7,959 nucleotides of DNA from Pseudomonadota bacterium (GTDB lineage Bacteria > Pseudomonadota > Gammaproteobacteria > Burkholderiales > Burkholderiaceae): positions 1 through 7,959 of the forward strand of contig JAEZQX010000228.1 in assembly GCA_023441105.1 (NCBI GenBank). Direction: 5' to 3'. Under the pieces are notes generated by a model, which did not search any database, was not told the origin of the DNA, and saw only the letters and a list, made by a program, of their open reading frames with translations. Positions 1 through 6,606 of this stretch are shown in pieces; positions within the stretch are counted from its first letter, which is position 1, and the number at the start of each line of letters is the position of its first letter. A program made the position numbers and the translations under genes.

Positions 1-1089
1 GTGCTGCGCCAGCAGCGCTGGCACGCGGTGATCCTCGACGAGGCGCAGATGATCAAGAACCCGCGCACGCTCGGCGCAGCGGTGGTACGCGACCTGGCCG
101 CCGGCCACCGCTTCGCCCTGACCGGCACGCCGCTGGAGAACCACCTCGGCGAGCTCTGGTCGATCATGCAGTTCGTGCTGCCGGGCCTGCTCGGACCCGA
201 CGAATCGTTCCGGCGCCGCTTCCGCGGGCCGATCGAGCGCCAGCCGGGCACCGAGGTGGCCGGCGAACGGTTGCGTGCCCTCGAGTCGCGCGTGCGACCG
301 TTCATGCTGCGCCGGACCAAGCAGTCGGTCCTCGCCGACCTGCCGCCGCGCACCGAGATCATCCAGCGCATCGAGCTGCCGAGCGAGCAGCGCGACCTGT
401 ATGAATCGATCCGTGCGGCGATGGACAAGCGCGTGCGCGAGGCCCTGTCGCAGGCCGGCCTCGCCCGCAGCCAGATCGTCCTGCTCGACGCGCTGCTCAA
501 GCTGCGCCAGGCGTGCTGCGATCCGGCGCTGGTGAAGCTGCCCGGCGCCCCCCGGGTGACGCGTTCGGCCAAGCGCGACGCGCTCATCGAATTGCTCGCG
601 ACCCTGGTGGACGAGGGGCGCAAGGCCCTGGTCTTCTCGCAGTTCACCAGCATGCTCGACCTGATCGAGACGGCGATCGACGCCGACCCGCGGCTCGCCG
701 GCGTGGCGCGCAGCCGGCTGGACGGTGACACCGGCGACCGCGGCGGCGCCGTCGAGCAGTTCCAGCAAGGCGATGCGCAGCTGTTCCTGCTGTCGCTGAA
801 GGCAGGCGGCGTCGGCCTCAACCTCACGGCGGCCGACACCGTGATCCACTACGACCCGTGGTGGAACCCGGCGGTCGAGAACCAGGCCACGGACCGGGCC
901 CATCGCATCGGCCAGGAGAAGCCGGTGTTCGTCCACAAGCTGATCGCCGCCGGGACGGTGGAGGAGCGGATCCTGGCGCTGCAGGCGAGGAAGGCGGAGC
1001 TGGCGGCGGCGGTGCTCTCCGGATCGCTCGCCGCCGGCGGCAAGGCGTTGTCGCAGGAAGACCTGCTGGGGTTGTTCGAGCCGCTCTGA
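1..1089 (+). CDS. SNF2/SWI2-family DEAD-like helicase/ATPase, C-terminal part (5' end outside window)
   Basis: This is the C-terminal 362 residues of a SNF2-type, nucleic-acid-dependent ATPase that would act on DNA or nucleoprotein in the cytoplasm. Seen in the sequence (residues counted from base 1): motif II DEAQ at 13-16, motif III LTGTP at 40-44 followed by ENHLGELWSI, motif IV KALVFSQF at 208-215, motif V around 265-276 (SLKAGGVGLNLT) and motif VI DRAHRIGQ at 298-305 with its two arginines. Walker A (motif I) is missing because it lies upstream of the window, so the GTG at base 1 is probably an internal valine codon rather than the start. The C-terminus ends in a short helical tail (QEDLLGLFEPL), typical of bacterial SNF2 proteins. 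Some full-length bacterial relatives are around 1000 residues or more, often with an N-terminal SWIM zinc finger, which cannot be checked here. The family assignment is very secure; the cellular role is unknown. It is probably unrelated to the genes downstream. Confidence 0.95.
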   Translation: MLRQQRWHAVILDEAQMIKNPRTLGAAVVRDLAAGHRFALTGTPLENHLGELWSIMQFVLPGLLGPDESFRRRFRGPIERQPGTEVAGERLRALESRVRPFMLRRTKQSVLADLPPRTEIIQRIELPSEQRDLYESIRAAMDKRVREALSQAGLARSQIVLLDALLKLRQACCDPALVKLPGAPRVTRSAKRDALIELLATLVDEGRKALVFSQFTSMLDLIETAIDADPRLAGVARSRLDGDTGDRGGAVEQFQQGDAQLFLLSLKAGGVGLNLTAADTVIHYDPWWNPAVENQATDRAHRIGQEKPVFVHKLIAAGTVEERILALQARKAELAAAVLSGSLAAGGKALSQEDLLGLFEPL

Positions 1090-1119
1090 TCGACCTCCTT
1101 GGCCTTCCGGCCCGGCATT

Positions 1120-1135
1120 TTGCATCTCTGCACAA
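1120..1135 (+). promoter_or_regulatory. candidate regulator-binding dyad upstream of the dioxygenase genes
   Basis: The 16-base element TTGCATCTCTGCACAA has symmetric ends (TTG-N10-CAA), contains two TGCA cores, and fits the loose T-N11-A pattern of LysR-type regulator sites. Its centre (about 1127.5) lies roughly 64 bases before the start point expected from the candidate -10 hexamer at 1179-1184, a position typical of LysR-type activator sites. It differs from the GTT-N11-AAC site that I recall for PnpR of the p-nitrophenol pathway. No regulator gene is in the window, so this is a weak inference. Confidence 0.22.
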
Positions 1136-1178
1136 TCTTCTCGCGGCCTTCCCCCTATCCCGTCCGCGGTCGCCTGCC

Positions 1179-1184
1179 TAGACT
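1179..1184 (+). promoter_or_regulatory. candidate -10 promoter hexamer for the dioxygenase/transporter operon
   Basis: TAGACT matches four of six bases of the TATAAT consensus, including the key TA and final T. It lies in an AT-richer dip within the 192-base gap before hapC, 97 bases upstream of the start codon. No good -35 hexamer is present 16-18 bases upstream, so if real the promoter would need an activator. The same hexamer occurs before the anbu gene at 7779-7784. Confidence 0.3.
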
Positions 1185-1213
1185 ACGAAGACCGCTACGC
1201 AGACAGCGGCACG

Positions 1214-1261
1214 CCGGCCCCGGCCGGATGAAACCGGCAGCCGGCAACCGGCAGCCCGGCA
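1214..1261 (+). repeat. GC-rich leader of hapC: palindrome and short tandem repeat
   Basis: Two structures lie in the predicted untranslated leader. CCGGCC-CC-GGCCGG at 1214-1227 can fold into a tight hairpin. Immediately downstream, ACCGGCAGCC occurs twice (1233-1242 and 1247-1256) within 14-15-base units of the form ACCGGCAGCC(C)GGCA. An in-frame ATG at 1228 would add 18 residues to HapC, but it has no ribosome site and its extra codons are repeat-derived, so I treat the stretch as non-coding leader. Confidence 0.45.
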
Positions 1262-1271
1262 CCCGCGGATC

Positions 1272-1277
1272 AGGAGG
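1272..1277 (+). promoter_or_regulatory. ribosome binding site of hapC
   Basis: A perfect AGGAGG lies four bases before the ATG at 1282. It decides the start against in-frame upstream options at 1099 and 1228, which lack such a site. Confidence 0.8.
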
Positions 1278-1281
1278 CGAC

Positions 1282-1791
1282 ATGGCCCAGGTTCCGTACA
1301 AGACCGTGTTCGGTTCCCTCGAGCGCTTCGAGAAGGGCGGCGTGCAGGTCATCGACGACGACCCAAGGCACTACGCTTTCTCCAACTGCTTCGAGATCGC
1401 CAGCCGGGCAAAGCCCTACGAGAAGGTCGTCTTCGGCCAGAACCAGATCTACGTCCTCGAGGTCATCCGCGCCGAGGGAGAGTCGCCGTGGTACACCTGC
1501 GCCCACGACGAGTTCGTCCTTTGCATGGACGGCGAAACGGAGATCCACCTGGTCAGGCTGGACGCGGACCAGGGCGTGCCCGACGAAAGCAGGAACGGCG
1601 CCGTGATGCTGGCGGCAGAACCGCGCGGACGCAGGATGGGCTGGCTCAGGATCAGGCGCGGCCACCAGGCGCTGCTGCCCAAAAATGCCGCCTACCGGTT
1701 TCGCAGCACGGCGCCGGCGGTCCTGGTCCAGCAGACCTGCAAGGGCGAGCTGTCGGTGGAGCGCTGGCCGACGATCTGCCAGAGCAGCTGA
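1282..1791 (+). CDS. hapC: hydroquinone 1,2-dioxygenase, small (alpha) subunit; cupin fold
   Basis: This 169-residue cytoplasmic protein resembles the small subunit (about 18 kDa) of the two-component hydroquinone dioxygenase, named HapC in the 4-hydroxyacetophenone pathway and PnpC in p-nitrophenol degradation. Recognisable features are the N-terminal YKTVFGSLERFEKGGVQV stretch, DDDPRHYAFSN at 25-35, the beta-rich core IRAEGESPWYTCAHDEF at 62-78, and the late RRGHQALLPKNAAYRF at 125-140. In the published PnpCD structure this subunit is a cupin that does not form a competent metal site, and catalysis sits in the large subunit. The ATG at 1282 is chosen because of AGGAGG just upstream; the length then fits the family. 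The large-subunit gene follows after 44 bases, as expected for an alpha2beta2 enzyme. The exact ring substrate (hydroquinone or a substituted form) cannot be read from this subunit. The family call is made from remembered family sequences, without a database search. Confidence 0.85.
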   Translation: MAQVPYKTVFGSLERFEKGGVQVIDDDPRHYAFSNCFEIASRAKPYEKVVFGQNQIYVLEVIRAEGESPWYTCAHDEFVLCMDGETEIHLVRLDADQGVPDESRNGAVMLAAEPRGRRMGWLRIRRGHQALLPKNAAYRFRSTAPAVLVQQTCKGELSVERWPTICQSS

Positions 1792-1804
1792 TCGCCTGAT
1801 CGCC
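1789..1804 (+). repeat. 8-base tandem duplication at the hapC stop codon
   Basis: TGATCGCC occurs twice back to back, the first copy starting at the hapC stop codon. This may be a small slippage duplication in the 44-base hapC-hapD spacer. No function is evident. Confidence 0.5.
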
Positions 1805-1824
1805 GACCGGATACCGCAGCAACC

Positions 1825-1830
1825 AGGAGG
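1825..1830 (+). promoter_or_regulatory. ribosome binding site of hapD
   Basis: AGGAGG lies five bases before the ATG at 1836 and only two bases before the GTG at 1833, so the ATG is the likelier start. The site matches the one in front of hapC, consistent with similar translation of the two subunits. Confidence 0.8.
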
Positions 1831-1835
1831 CCGTG

Positions 1836-2843
1836 ATGAACGCACCCGCCGGAGCCGAACAGGTCGTCGCCAGCGCGCCGGATGAGAGGCTGGGCTACCG
1901 CAGCTTCACCCTCGGCAGCTTCGGCTTTCGCCGCGACGAATACTTCGCCCACGTCACTTGGAAGACCCGTGACGGCCGTCCCCTCAGCCACACGATGGAC
2001 GTCGGCAGCTTCCTGCGCGCGTTGATGCGCGACGTGGCGTGGGGGTTCTTCTACGGTGGCGTCAACTTCGATCACGTGATCGGCACGGTGAACAAGTACC
2101 AGTCGGTGGACCTCTACGCCGGCAGTTGCAACGGCACCATGAAGGAGGCGGGCGTCGACCTCCTGGAGAACTTCCCCACGCCGCAGATCCGCGCCACCTT
2201 CGAGCAGATGCTCCAGGACTGGACCAACGAAGGCTTCGATCCGTTCGCCGCCCCCCAGGAAACCGGCACCGCCTATGGCCGCAAGAACGGCAGCAACATC
2301 CCGAAGCTCACCCGCGCGCGGGAGCTGGCCAAGCGCTGCGTCGGGTTGCCGGACGACCTGGCGCTGCGCAGCGACGAGCGCGGCGCACCGGTCAACCGCG
2401 CCTTCCTGGACGTCGACCAGGACCCGCCGGACTTGCATCCCGAGCCCGGTTTCGAGGGCGAGGTCCATGCCTTCAACTTGTTCGCCTTCCTGAGCCGGTC
2501 GCAGGTCACCTGGAACCCGAGCTTCACCTCCGTCGTGAAGTACAGCTTCATGTGCCCCACCACCGAAGAACACATCCTGCCGATCATCCACGCCAACGAC
2601 CGTGTCGAATGGTTCTTCCAGATGACCGACGAGATCCATTGGGACTGTGCCCACAAGGATACCGGCAGGCCGCTCGCGCGGGTGATCATGAAGGCCGGCG
2701 ACATGGCTGCGATGCCGGCGTATTGCCGCCACCAGGGCTTCAGCCCCAAGCGCTCGATGCTGCTGGTCTGGGAGAACGGCTCGCCCACGCTGGTCCATGA
2801 AATCCAGAAAGGCGAAAGCCCGGAGGTGCCGGTCAGCTTCTGA
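1836..2843 (+). CDS. hapD: hydroquinone 1,2-dioxygenase, large (beta) catalytic subunit
   Basis: This 335-residue protein matches the catalytic subunit HapD/PnpD (about 38 kDa), which with the small subunit opens hydroquinone between C1 and C2 using Fe(II) and O2 to give 4-hydroxymuconic semialdehyde. Seen: an N-terminal domain with YRSFTLGSFGFRRDEYFAH (21-39) and LRALMRDVAWGFFYGGVNFD (61-80), then a C-terminal cupin with EPGFEGEVHAFNLFAFLSRS and CPTTEEHILPIIHANDRVEW. The published PnpCD structure has iron ligands His256, Asn258, Glu262 and His303 in PnpD. This protein has His252, Asn254, Glu258 and His299, exactly the same spacing with a constant offset of four. All four ligands, including the unusual Asn, are therefore present and the enzyme should be active. 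It follows hapC by 44 bases. Substrates could include methyl-, chloro- or methoxy-hydroquinones; the sequence does not settle this. Confidence 0.9.
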   Translation: MNAPAGAEQVVASAPDERLGYRSFTLGSFGFRRDEYFAHVTWKTRDGRPLSHTMDVGSFLRALMRDVAWGFFYGGVNFDHVIGTVNKYQSVDLYAGSCNGTMKEAGVDLLENFPTPQIRATFEQMLQDWTNEGFDPFAAPQETGTAYGRKNGSNIPKLTRARELAKRCVGLPDDLALRSDERGAPVNRAFLDVDQDPPDLHPEPGFEGEVHAFNLFAFLSRSQVTWNPSFTSVVKYSFMCPTTEEHILPIIHANDRVEWFFQMTDEIHWDCAHKDTGRPLARVIMKAGDMAAMPAYCRHQGFSPKRSMLLVWENGSPTLVHEIQKGESPEVPVSF

Positions 2844-2873
2844 TCGGCCCGATGCCCGAACGCCCGGATTCCG

Positions 2874-2889
2874 GCGCGCGAAGGCGCGC
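2874..2889 (+). other. GC hairpin between dioxygenase and transporter genes
   Basis: GCGCGC (2874-2879), loop GAAG, GCGCGC (2884-2889) form a perfect 6-bp GC stem with a 4-base loop, 30 bases after hapD. No T-run follows, so it is not an ordinary intrinsic terminator. It could stabilise the upstream mRNA or lower expression of the transporter relative to the dioxygenase. It could also be chance in such GC-rich DNA. Confidence 0.4.
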
Positions 2890-2948
2890 GGTGACGGTGG
2901 ATGCACGCCTGCCGCCGCGGCAGCCGGGATGCGGACCAGCCACGTGAC

Positions 2949-2954
2949 AGGGAG
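2949..2954 (+). promoter_or_regulatory. ribosome binding site of the substrate-binding protein gene
   Basis: AGGGAG lies six bases before the ATG at 2961. The in-frame ATG at 2955 directly abuts it and is thus too close, so 2961 is preferred. Confidence 0.65.
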
Positions 2955-2960
2955 ATGCAG

Positions 2961-4220
2961 ATGAAGCCGAATCGCAGGACCGTGCTGAAGGCGGCCGCCG
3001 CCGCCGCATCGATGACCGCCGGCCTCGTCCGCAGCCAGGGCACCGCCGGAACCGTGAAGATCGGCTACGTCTCGCCGCAGACCGGGCCGCTCGCGCCGTT
3101 CGGGGAGGCCGACCGGTGGGTGATCGAGCGGATGCAGCGGGCATTCAAGGACGGCCTGAACGTCGGCGGCCGCAAGCAGGCAGTCCAGATCCTGCTGAAG
3201 GACAGCCAGTCGAGTCCGAACCGTGCCGGCGAGGTCGCCAACGACCTGGTGCTGAAGGATCGGGTGAACCTGATGCTGACCGCCGGCACGCCCGAGACAG
3301 CCAATCCGGTCAGCGATCTCTGCGAGCTCAACCAGGTGCCGTGCCTCAGCAGCGTCGTGCCGTGGCAGCCGTGGTTCTTCGGCCGCAAAGGTGATCCGGC
3401 CAAGGGCTTCGATTGGACCTATCACATGTTCTGGGGGCTCGAGGACGTCATCGCCAACTTCACCAACGGCTGGAACAGCGTCAAGACCAACAAGCAGGTG
3501 GGCGGCCTCTTTCCGAACGACGGCGACGGCAACGCCTGGGGCGACAAGCAGGTCGGCTTCCCGAAGCCGCTGGCGGCGATGGGCTACACCCTGACCGACC
3601 CTGGCCGCTTCCAGAACGGCACGCAGGATTTCAGCGCGCAGATCGCCGCCTTCAAGCGCGCCAACGTGGAGATCGTCACCGGCGTCGTGATCCCGCCGGA
3701 TGCCCGGACATTCCTGACGCAGGCGCGCCAGCAGGGCTTCTCCCCGAAGGTCATCACGCTCGGCAAGGCGCTGCTGTTTCCCGGCGCCATCGAGGCGCTC
3801 GGCGACAGCGGCGACGGCCTCACCACGGAAGTCTGGTGGAGTCCCTGGCATCCGTTCAAGTCCTCGCTCACCGGCGAGAGCGCGCAGACCCTTGCCGACG
3901 CCTATGAAGCGGTCACCCGATCGCAATGGACGCAGCCGATCGGTTTCGCCCACGCGCTGTTCGAGGTCGCGGCCGATGTCCTGTCACGCAGCAAGGGCCC
4001 GCGGCAGGAGCAGGTGCGCGACGCGATCGCGGCCACGGCCATGGAGACGATCGTCGGGCCGGTGCGCTTCGGCGGCGAAGGCCCGTTCAGGAATGTCAGC
4101 AAGACACCCCTGGTGCTGGGCCAATGGGGCAAGGGCAGCAGGTACCGGATGGAGCTCGCCATCGTCGACAACCAGGCTGCACCCAACATACCGACCAACG
4201 GCAAGCTGCGCCTCATCTGA
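2961..4220 (+). CDS. Tat-exported substrate-binding protein of a HAAT-type ABC importer
   Basis: This 419-residue periplasmic protein belongs to the type I periplasmic-binding fold of leucine/amide-binding proteins (Peripla_BP_6-like). It should capture the substrate and deliver it to LivH/LivM. The N-terminus is a likely twin-arginine signal: NRRTVLK at 4-10 followed by an alanine-rich hydrophobic stretch to about residue 22. The mature part opens with VKIGYVSPQTGPLAPFGE, typical for the family, and includes LLKDSQSSPNRAGEVANDL and LFPNDGDGNAWGD. Two aromatic-rich loops, PWQPWFFG (134-141) and VWWSPWHPF (291-299), could contribute to binding an aromatic or hydrophobic ligand, but this is inference. 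The start is set by AGGGAG upstream; the usable open frame extends further 5' without a ribosome site. It lies 117 bases after hapD and 53 bases before livG. An aromatic substrate linked to the hydroquinone dioxygenase is suggested by context only; amino acids or amides remain possible. Confidence 0.88.
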   Translation: MKPNRRTVLKAAAAAASMTAGLVRSQGTAGTVKIGYVSPQTGPLAPFGEADRWVIERMQRAFKDGLNVGGRKQAVQILLKDSQSSPNRAGEVANDLVLKDRVNLMLTAGTPETANPVSDLCELNQVPCLSSVVPWQPWFFGRKGDPAKGFDWTYHMFWGLEDVIANFTNGWNSVKTNKQVGGLFPNDGDGNAWGDKQVGFPKPLAAMGYTLTDPGRFQNGTQDFSAQIAAFKRANVEIVTGVVIPPDARTFLTQARQQGFSPKVITLGKALLFPGAIEALGDSGDGLTTEVWWSPWHPFKSSLTGESAQTLADAYEAVTRSQWTQPIGFAHALFEVAADVLSRSKGPRQEQVRDAIAATAMETIVGPVRFGGEGPFRNVSKTPLVLGQWGKGSRYRMELAIVDNQAAPNIPTNGKLRLI

Positions 4221-4273
4221 GTGCGCCGCCGGCCGGGCCAGCCGCCGCAGCACGTTGCCGGACGCCATCCGCG

Positions 4274-4993
4274 ATGACGCTGCTCGCGCTGAGCCACGTC
4301 AGCAAGTCCTACGGCGCGCTCAAGGTCACCGACGACATTTCGCTGGCGGTATCCGAAGGCGAGGTGCTGGGCATCCTCGGCCCCAACGGCGCCGGCAAGA
4401 CGACCCTCTTCAACCTGATCGCCGGCGAGATCGCTTGCGATCACGGACAGGTCTTCTGGCGCGGCCGCGACATCGGCCGGCTCAGGCCCCACCAGCGCTG
4501 TCGCGCGGGCATCGGCCGCACCTACCAGGTACCGCAACCCTTCGGCAACCTGTCGGTATTCGAGAACCTGGTGACAGCCGCCTGCTTCGGCGGCGGCCTG
4601 CCGGAACGGCAGGCCTGGCAGACGGCCGCCCTGGTCCTGGAGCAGACCGGGCTGCTGCGCCACGCCAACCGCCCTGCCGGCAGCCTGACCTTGCTCGACC
4701 GCAAGCGCCTCGAGCTGGCCCGCGCGCTGGCGACACAACCCCGGTTGCTGCTCCTCGACGAGATTGCCGGCGGGCTGACGGAACCGGAGGCGATCGAGCT
4801 GGTCGACGAGTTGCGCCGGATCAAGGCGCAGGGCGTGACCATGGTCTGGATAGAACATGTGGTACACGCCCTGCTGTCGCTTGCCGACCGGCTGTTCGTC
4901 CTCAACTTCGGCCAGAAGCTGGCCGAAGGCGAGCCGCAAGCCGTGATGCGCGATGCCGAGGTGCGGCGCGTCTACATCGGGATGGAAGCGTGA
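4274..4993 (+). CDS. livG: HAAT-type ABC transporter ATP-binding protein, LivG-like, with atypical signature motif
   Basis: This is one of two cytoplasmic ATPases (239 residues) that power the importer. Seen: Walker A GPNGAGKTT at 36-44, Q-loop Gln85 (RTYQVPQPF), Walker B RLLLLDE at 157-163 and switch histidine His195 (WIEH). At the place of the LSGGQ signature the sequence reads SLTLLDRKRLELARALA (137-153), so the signature glycines and Gln are replaced. I recall this LTLLDRKR form in a subgroup of proteobacterial LivG-like proteins, so it is probably a lineage feature rather than damage. The ribosome site is weak. The start ATG gives the standard N-terminus (LLALSHVSKSYGALKV). The last four bases overlap the livF start (GTGA), implying translational coupling. 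The intact Walker A, Walker B and His argue for activity. Confidence 0.92.
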   Translation: MTLLALSHVSKSYGALKVTDDISLAVSEGEVLGILGPNGAGKTTLFNLIAGEIACDHGQVFWRGRDIGRLRPHQRCRAGIGRTYQVPQPFGNLSVFENLVTAACFGGGLPERQAWQTAALVLEQTGLLRHANRPAGSLTLLDRKRLELARALATQPRLLLLDEIAGGLTEPEAIELVDELRRIKAQGVTMVWIEHVVHALLSLADRLFVLNFGQKLAEGEPQAVMRDAEVRRVYIGMEA

Positions 4994-5727
4994 GCGCGCC
5001 CGGACCGCTGGCCGCGGATGGCGCAGAGGCGCTGCTGCAGACCCGTGGCCTCACCGGCTTCCATGGCGACGCGCAGGCGCTCTTCGGCATCGACTTCGCG
5101 CTGCGCACCGGGGAGCTGGTGGCCATCATCGGCGCCAACGGTGCCGGCAAGAGCACATTCCTCCGCGCGATCATCGGCCAGGTGAAGGCGCCCGCGCAGC
5201 AGGTGCGCTATGCAGGCGCCGACATCGGCGGGCTGGCGCCCGGCGAGATCGTCCGGCGGGGCATCAGCCTGGTACCCGAAGGCCGGCGGCTCTTTGCCAG
5301 TCTCAGCGTCGAAGAGAACCTCAGGATGGGCGCGTTCGCCGGGCGCCGCGGCGCCTGGGACCTGGCGCGGATCTACCGGCTGTTCCCGGTGCTGGAGAGC
5401 AAGCGTCGCCAGCCGGCCACCACGCTGTCCGGCGGGCAACAGCAGATGGTCGCGATCGGCCGCGCGCTGATGAGCAATCCGGCGGTGCTGCTTTGCGACG
5501 AACTCAGCCTGGGCCTGGCGCCGCTGGTCATCCAGGAGATCTACGCCGCGGTGCCTGCGTTGCTTGCCGGCGGGACGAGCCTGGTCATCGTCGAGCAGGA
5601 TATCGCGCTGGCAATGTCGGTGGCGGACCGCGTCTATTGCTTTCGCGAAGGGCGCGTGGTGCTGCAGGGGAGCTCGCGGACCCTCGACCGCGAGACGATC
5701 TCGCAAGCCTACTTCGGGATCCGATGA
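4990..5727 (+). CDS. livF: HAAT-type ABC transporter ATP-binding protein, LivF-like
   Basis: This second ATPase of the importer has 245 residues. Seen: Walker A GANGAGKST at 48-56, SLVPEGRRLF at 93-102 (the LivF-type Glu97 where other ABC ATPases have the Q-loop Gln), canonical signature LSGGQ at 146-150, and Walker B VLLCDE at 166-171 followed by LSLGLAP. The switch position reads VIVEQDI with Gln203 instead of His, a known trait of LivF proteins. The GTG start at 4990 overlaps the livG stop by four bases, and its own ribosome site is weak, so coupling to livG is likely. The open frame upstream of 4990 (back to 3892) is an out-of-frame shadow of the binding-protein and livG genes. Its stop overlaps the livH start (ATGA at 5724-5727). 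LivF presumably pairs with LivG as a heterodimer on the inner face of the membrane. Confidence 0.94.
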   Translation: MSAPGPLAADGAEALLQTRGLTGFHGDAQALFGIDFALRTGELVAIIGANGAGKSTFLRAIIGQVKAPAQQVRYAGADIGGLAPGEIVRRGISLVPEGRRLFASLSVEENLRMGAFAGRRGAWDLARIYRLFPVLESKRRQPATTLSGGQQQMVAIGRALMSNPAVLLCDELSLGLAPLVIQEIYAAVPALLAGGTSLVIVEQDIALAMSVADRVYCFREGRVVLQGSSRTLDRETISQAYFGIR

Positions 5728-6605
5728 TCGAGATCCTGCTCCAGGGCCTGCTGCTCGGTGGCCTGTACTGCCTGTTCGCCCTCGGCCAGTCACTGATGTT
5801 CGGCGTTATGCGCCTGACGAACACGGCCCACGGCGACTTCATCATCCTGGCCGCCTTCGCGGCGATCGCCTTGCTGGGCGCGGCACCGGCCGGGCTGCGC
5901 GGCAGCCTGGCCGGCCCGCTGCTCGCGCTGCTGCTCCTGCTGCCGCTCGCCTTCGGCTTCGGCTACGCGCTGCAGCGCTTCGTGCTCAACGGCACGCTGG
6001 GCAAGGACCCGCTGCCGTCGCTGGTGGTGACCTTCGGTCTCGCCATCGTCATCCAGAACCTGCTGCAGGAACTGTTCACCGCGGATCCGCGGGCGATCGA
6101 GACACCTGGCCTGGCCACCGCCAGCCTGGCCGTCGGCGGCGGCGTGTTCGTCGGCGTGCTGCCGCTGCTGGTGCTGGCGATTGCGATCGCGGCCACCGCA
6201 GGGCTGCAATGGTTGCTGGGCGGCACGCGACTGGGTCGCGCCTTCCGGGCGGTCTCCGATGATCTCGAAACCGCCGAGCTGATGGGGCTGAGCCCGGCCC
6301 GCATCAACGCCCTTGCGACCGCGCTCGCCTTTCTGCTCGTGTCGGTGGCCGGCGTGCTGCAGGCGATGCGCACGACCGTGTCCCCGGCGGATGGACCGCA
6401 ACTGCTGCTGTTCGCGTTCGAAGCGGTGATCATCGGCGGCATGGGATCGTTCTGGGGGACGTTCGCCGGTTCGATGCTGCTGGGCATCACCCAGCAGGTC
6501 GGCTTCCGCCTCGATCCCGGCTGGGGTATCTGGGCCGGGCACCTGATGTTCCTGGCGGTGATGGTGATCCGGCCGCAGGGCCTGTTCCCGCGCACGAGGG
6601 ACTGA
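5724..6605 (+). CDS. livH: HAAT-type ABC transporter permease, LivH-like
   Basis: This 293-residue inner-membrane protein forms one half of the importer's channel. Hydrophobic segments are visible at roughly 4-28, 38-55, 63-86, 97-116, 137-164, 195-215, 228-256 and 267-283. Family landmarks are LYCLFALGQSLMFGVMRLTN and AHGDFIILAA near the N-terminus, and the cytoplasmic coupling loop GRAFRAVSDDLETAELMGLS at 171-190 (EAA-like), which contacts the ATPases. FEAVIIGGMGSFWGTFAGS at 232-250 is also typical. The protein ends in VIRPQGLFPR, the usual C-terminal signature of LivH proteins, so it looks full length. It overlaps livF by four bases and its stop is one base before the livM start. Substrate specificity cannot be read from it. 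Confidence 0.93.
   Translation: MIEILLQGLLLGGLYCLFALGQSLMFGVMRLTNTAHGDFIILAAFAAIALLGAAPAGLRGSLAGPLLALLLLLPLAFGFGYALQRFVLNGTLGKDPLPSLVVTFGLAIVIQNLLQELFTADPRAIETPGLATASLAVGGGVFVGVLPLLVLAIAIAATAGLQWLLGGTRLGRAFRAVSDDLETAELMGLSPARINALATALAFLLVSVAGVLQAMRTTVSPADGPQLLLFAFEAVIIGGMGSFWGTFAGSMLLGITQQVGFRLDPGWGIWAGHLMFLAVMVIRPQGLFPRTRD
6596..6601 (+). promoter_or_regulatory. ribosome binding site of livM
   Basis: GAGGGA, inside the end of livH, lies five bases before the GTG at 6607 and supports that non-ATG start. Confidence 0.6.
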
Positions 6606-6606
6606 C

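Noticed and set aside
1099..1121. Possible intrinsic terminator after the helicase gene (GGCC-TTCC-GGCC then TTTT)
   Set aside because: The stem has only four pairs and is separated from a run of just four T by CGGCA, which is too weak to support a call.
1108..1124. Possible sigma-54 promoter (GG before TTGC)
   Set aside because: The spacing between the GG (1109-1110) and GC (1122-1123) elements is eleven bases, whereas sigma-54 promoters need ten, and the TGGCAC part is poor.
1228..1281. Alternative in-frame start of hapC at ATG 1228
   Set aside because: No ribosome site precedes it, the added residues come from a short DNA repeat, and AGGAGG before 1282 gives the family-length protein.
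1692..3953. A 753-codon open frame on the - strand
   Set aside because: It is antisense to hapD and the binding-protein gene, is Arg/Gly/Ala-rich with no family motif, and is the mirror frame expected from strongly GC-biased third codon positions.
3892..4989. A long 5' extension of the livF frame
   Set aside because: It overlaps the binding-protein and livG genes out of frame and has Arg/Pro-rich shadow composition. The GTG at 4990 gives a normal LivF N-terminus.
4274..4993. LivG as a decayed gene because of its missing LSGGQ
   Set aside because: The frame is intact, the Walker motifs and switch His are kept, and the LTLLDRKR form is remembered from other intact LivG-like proteins.
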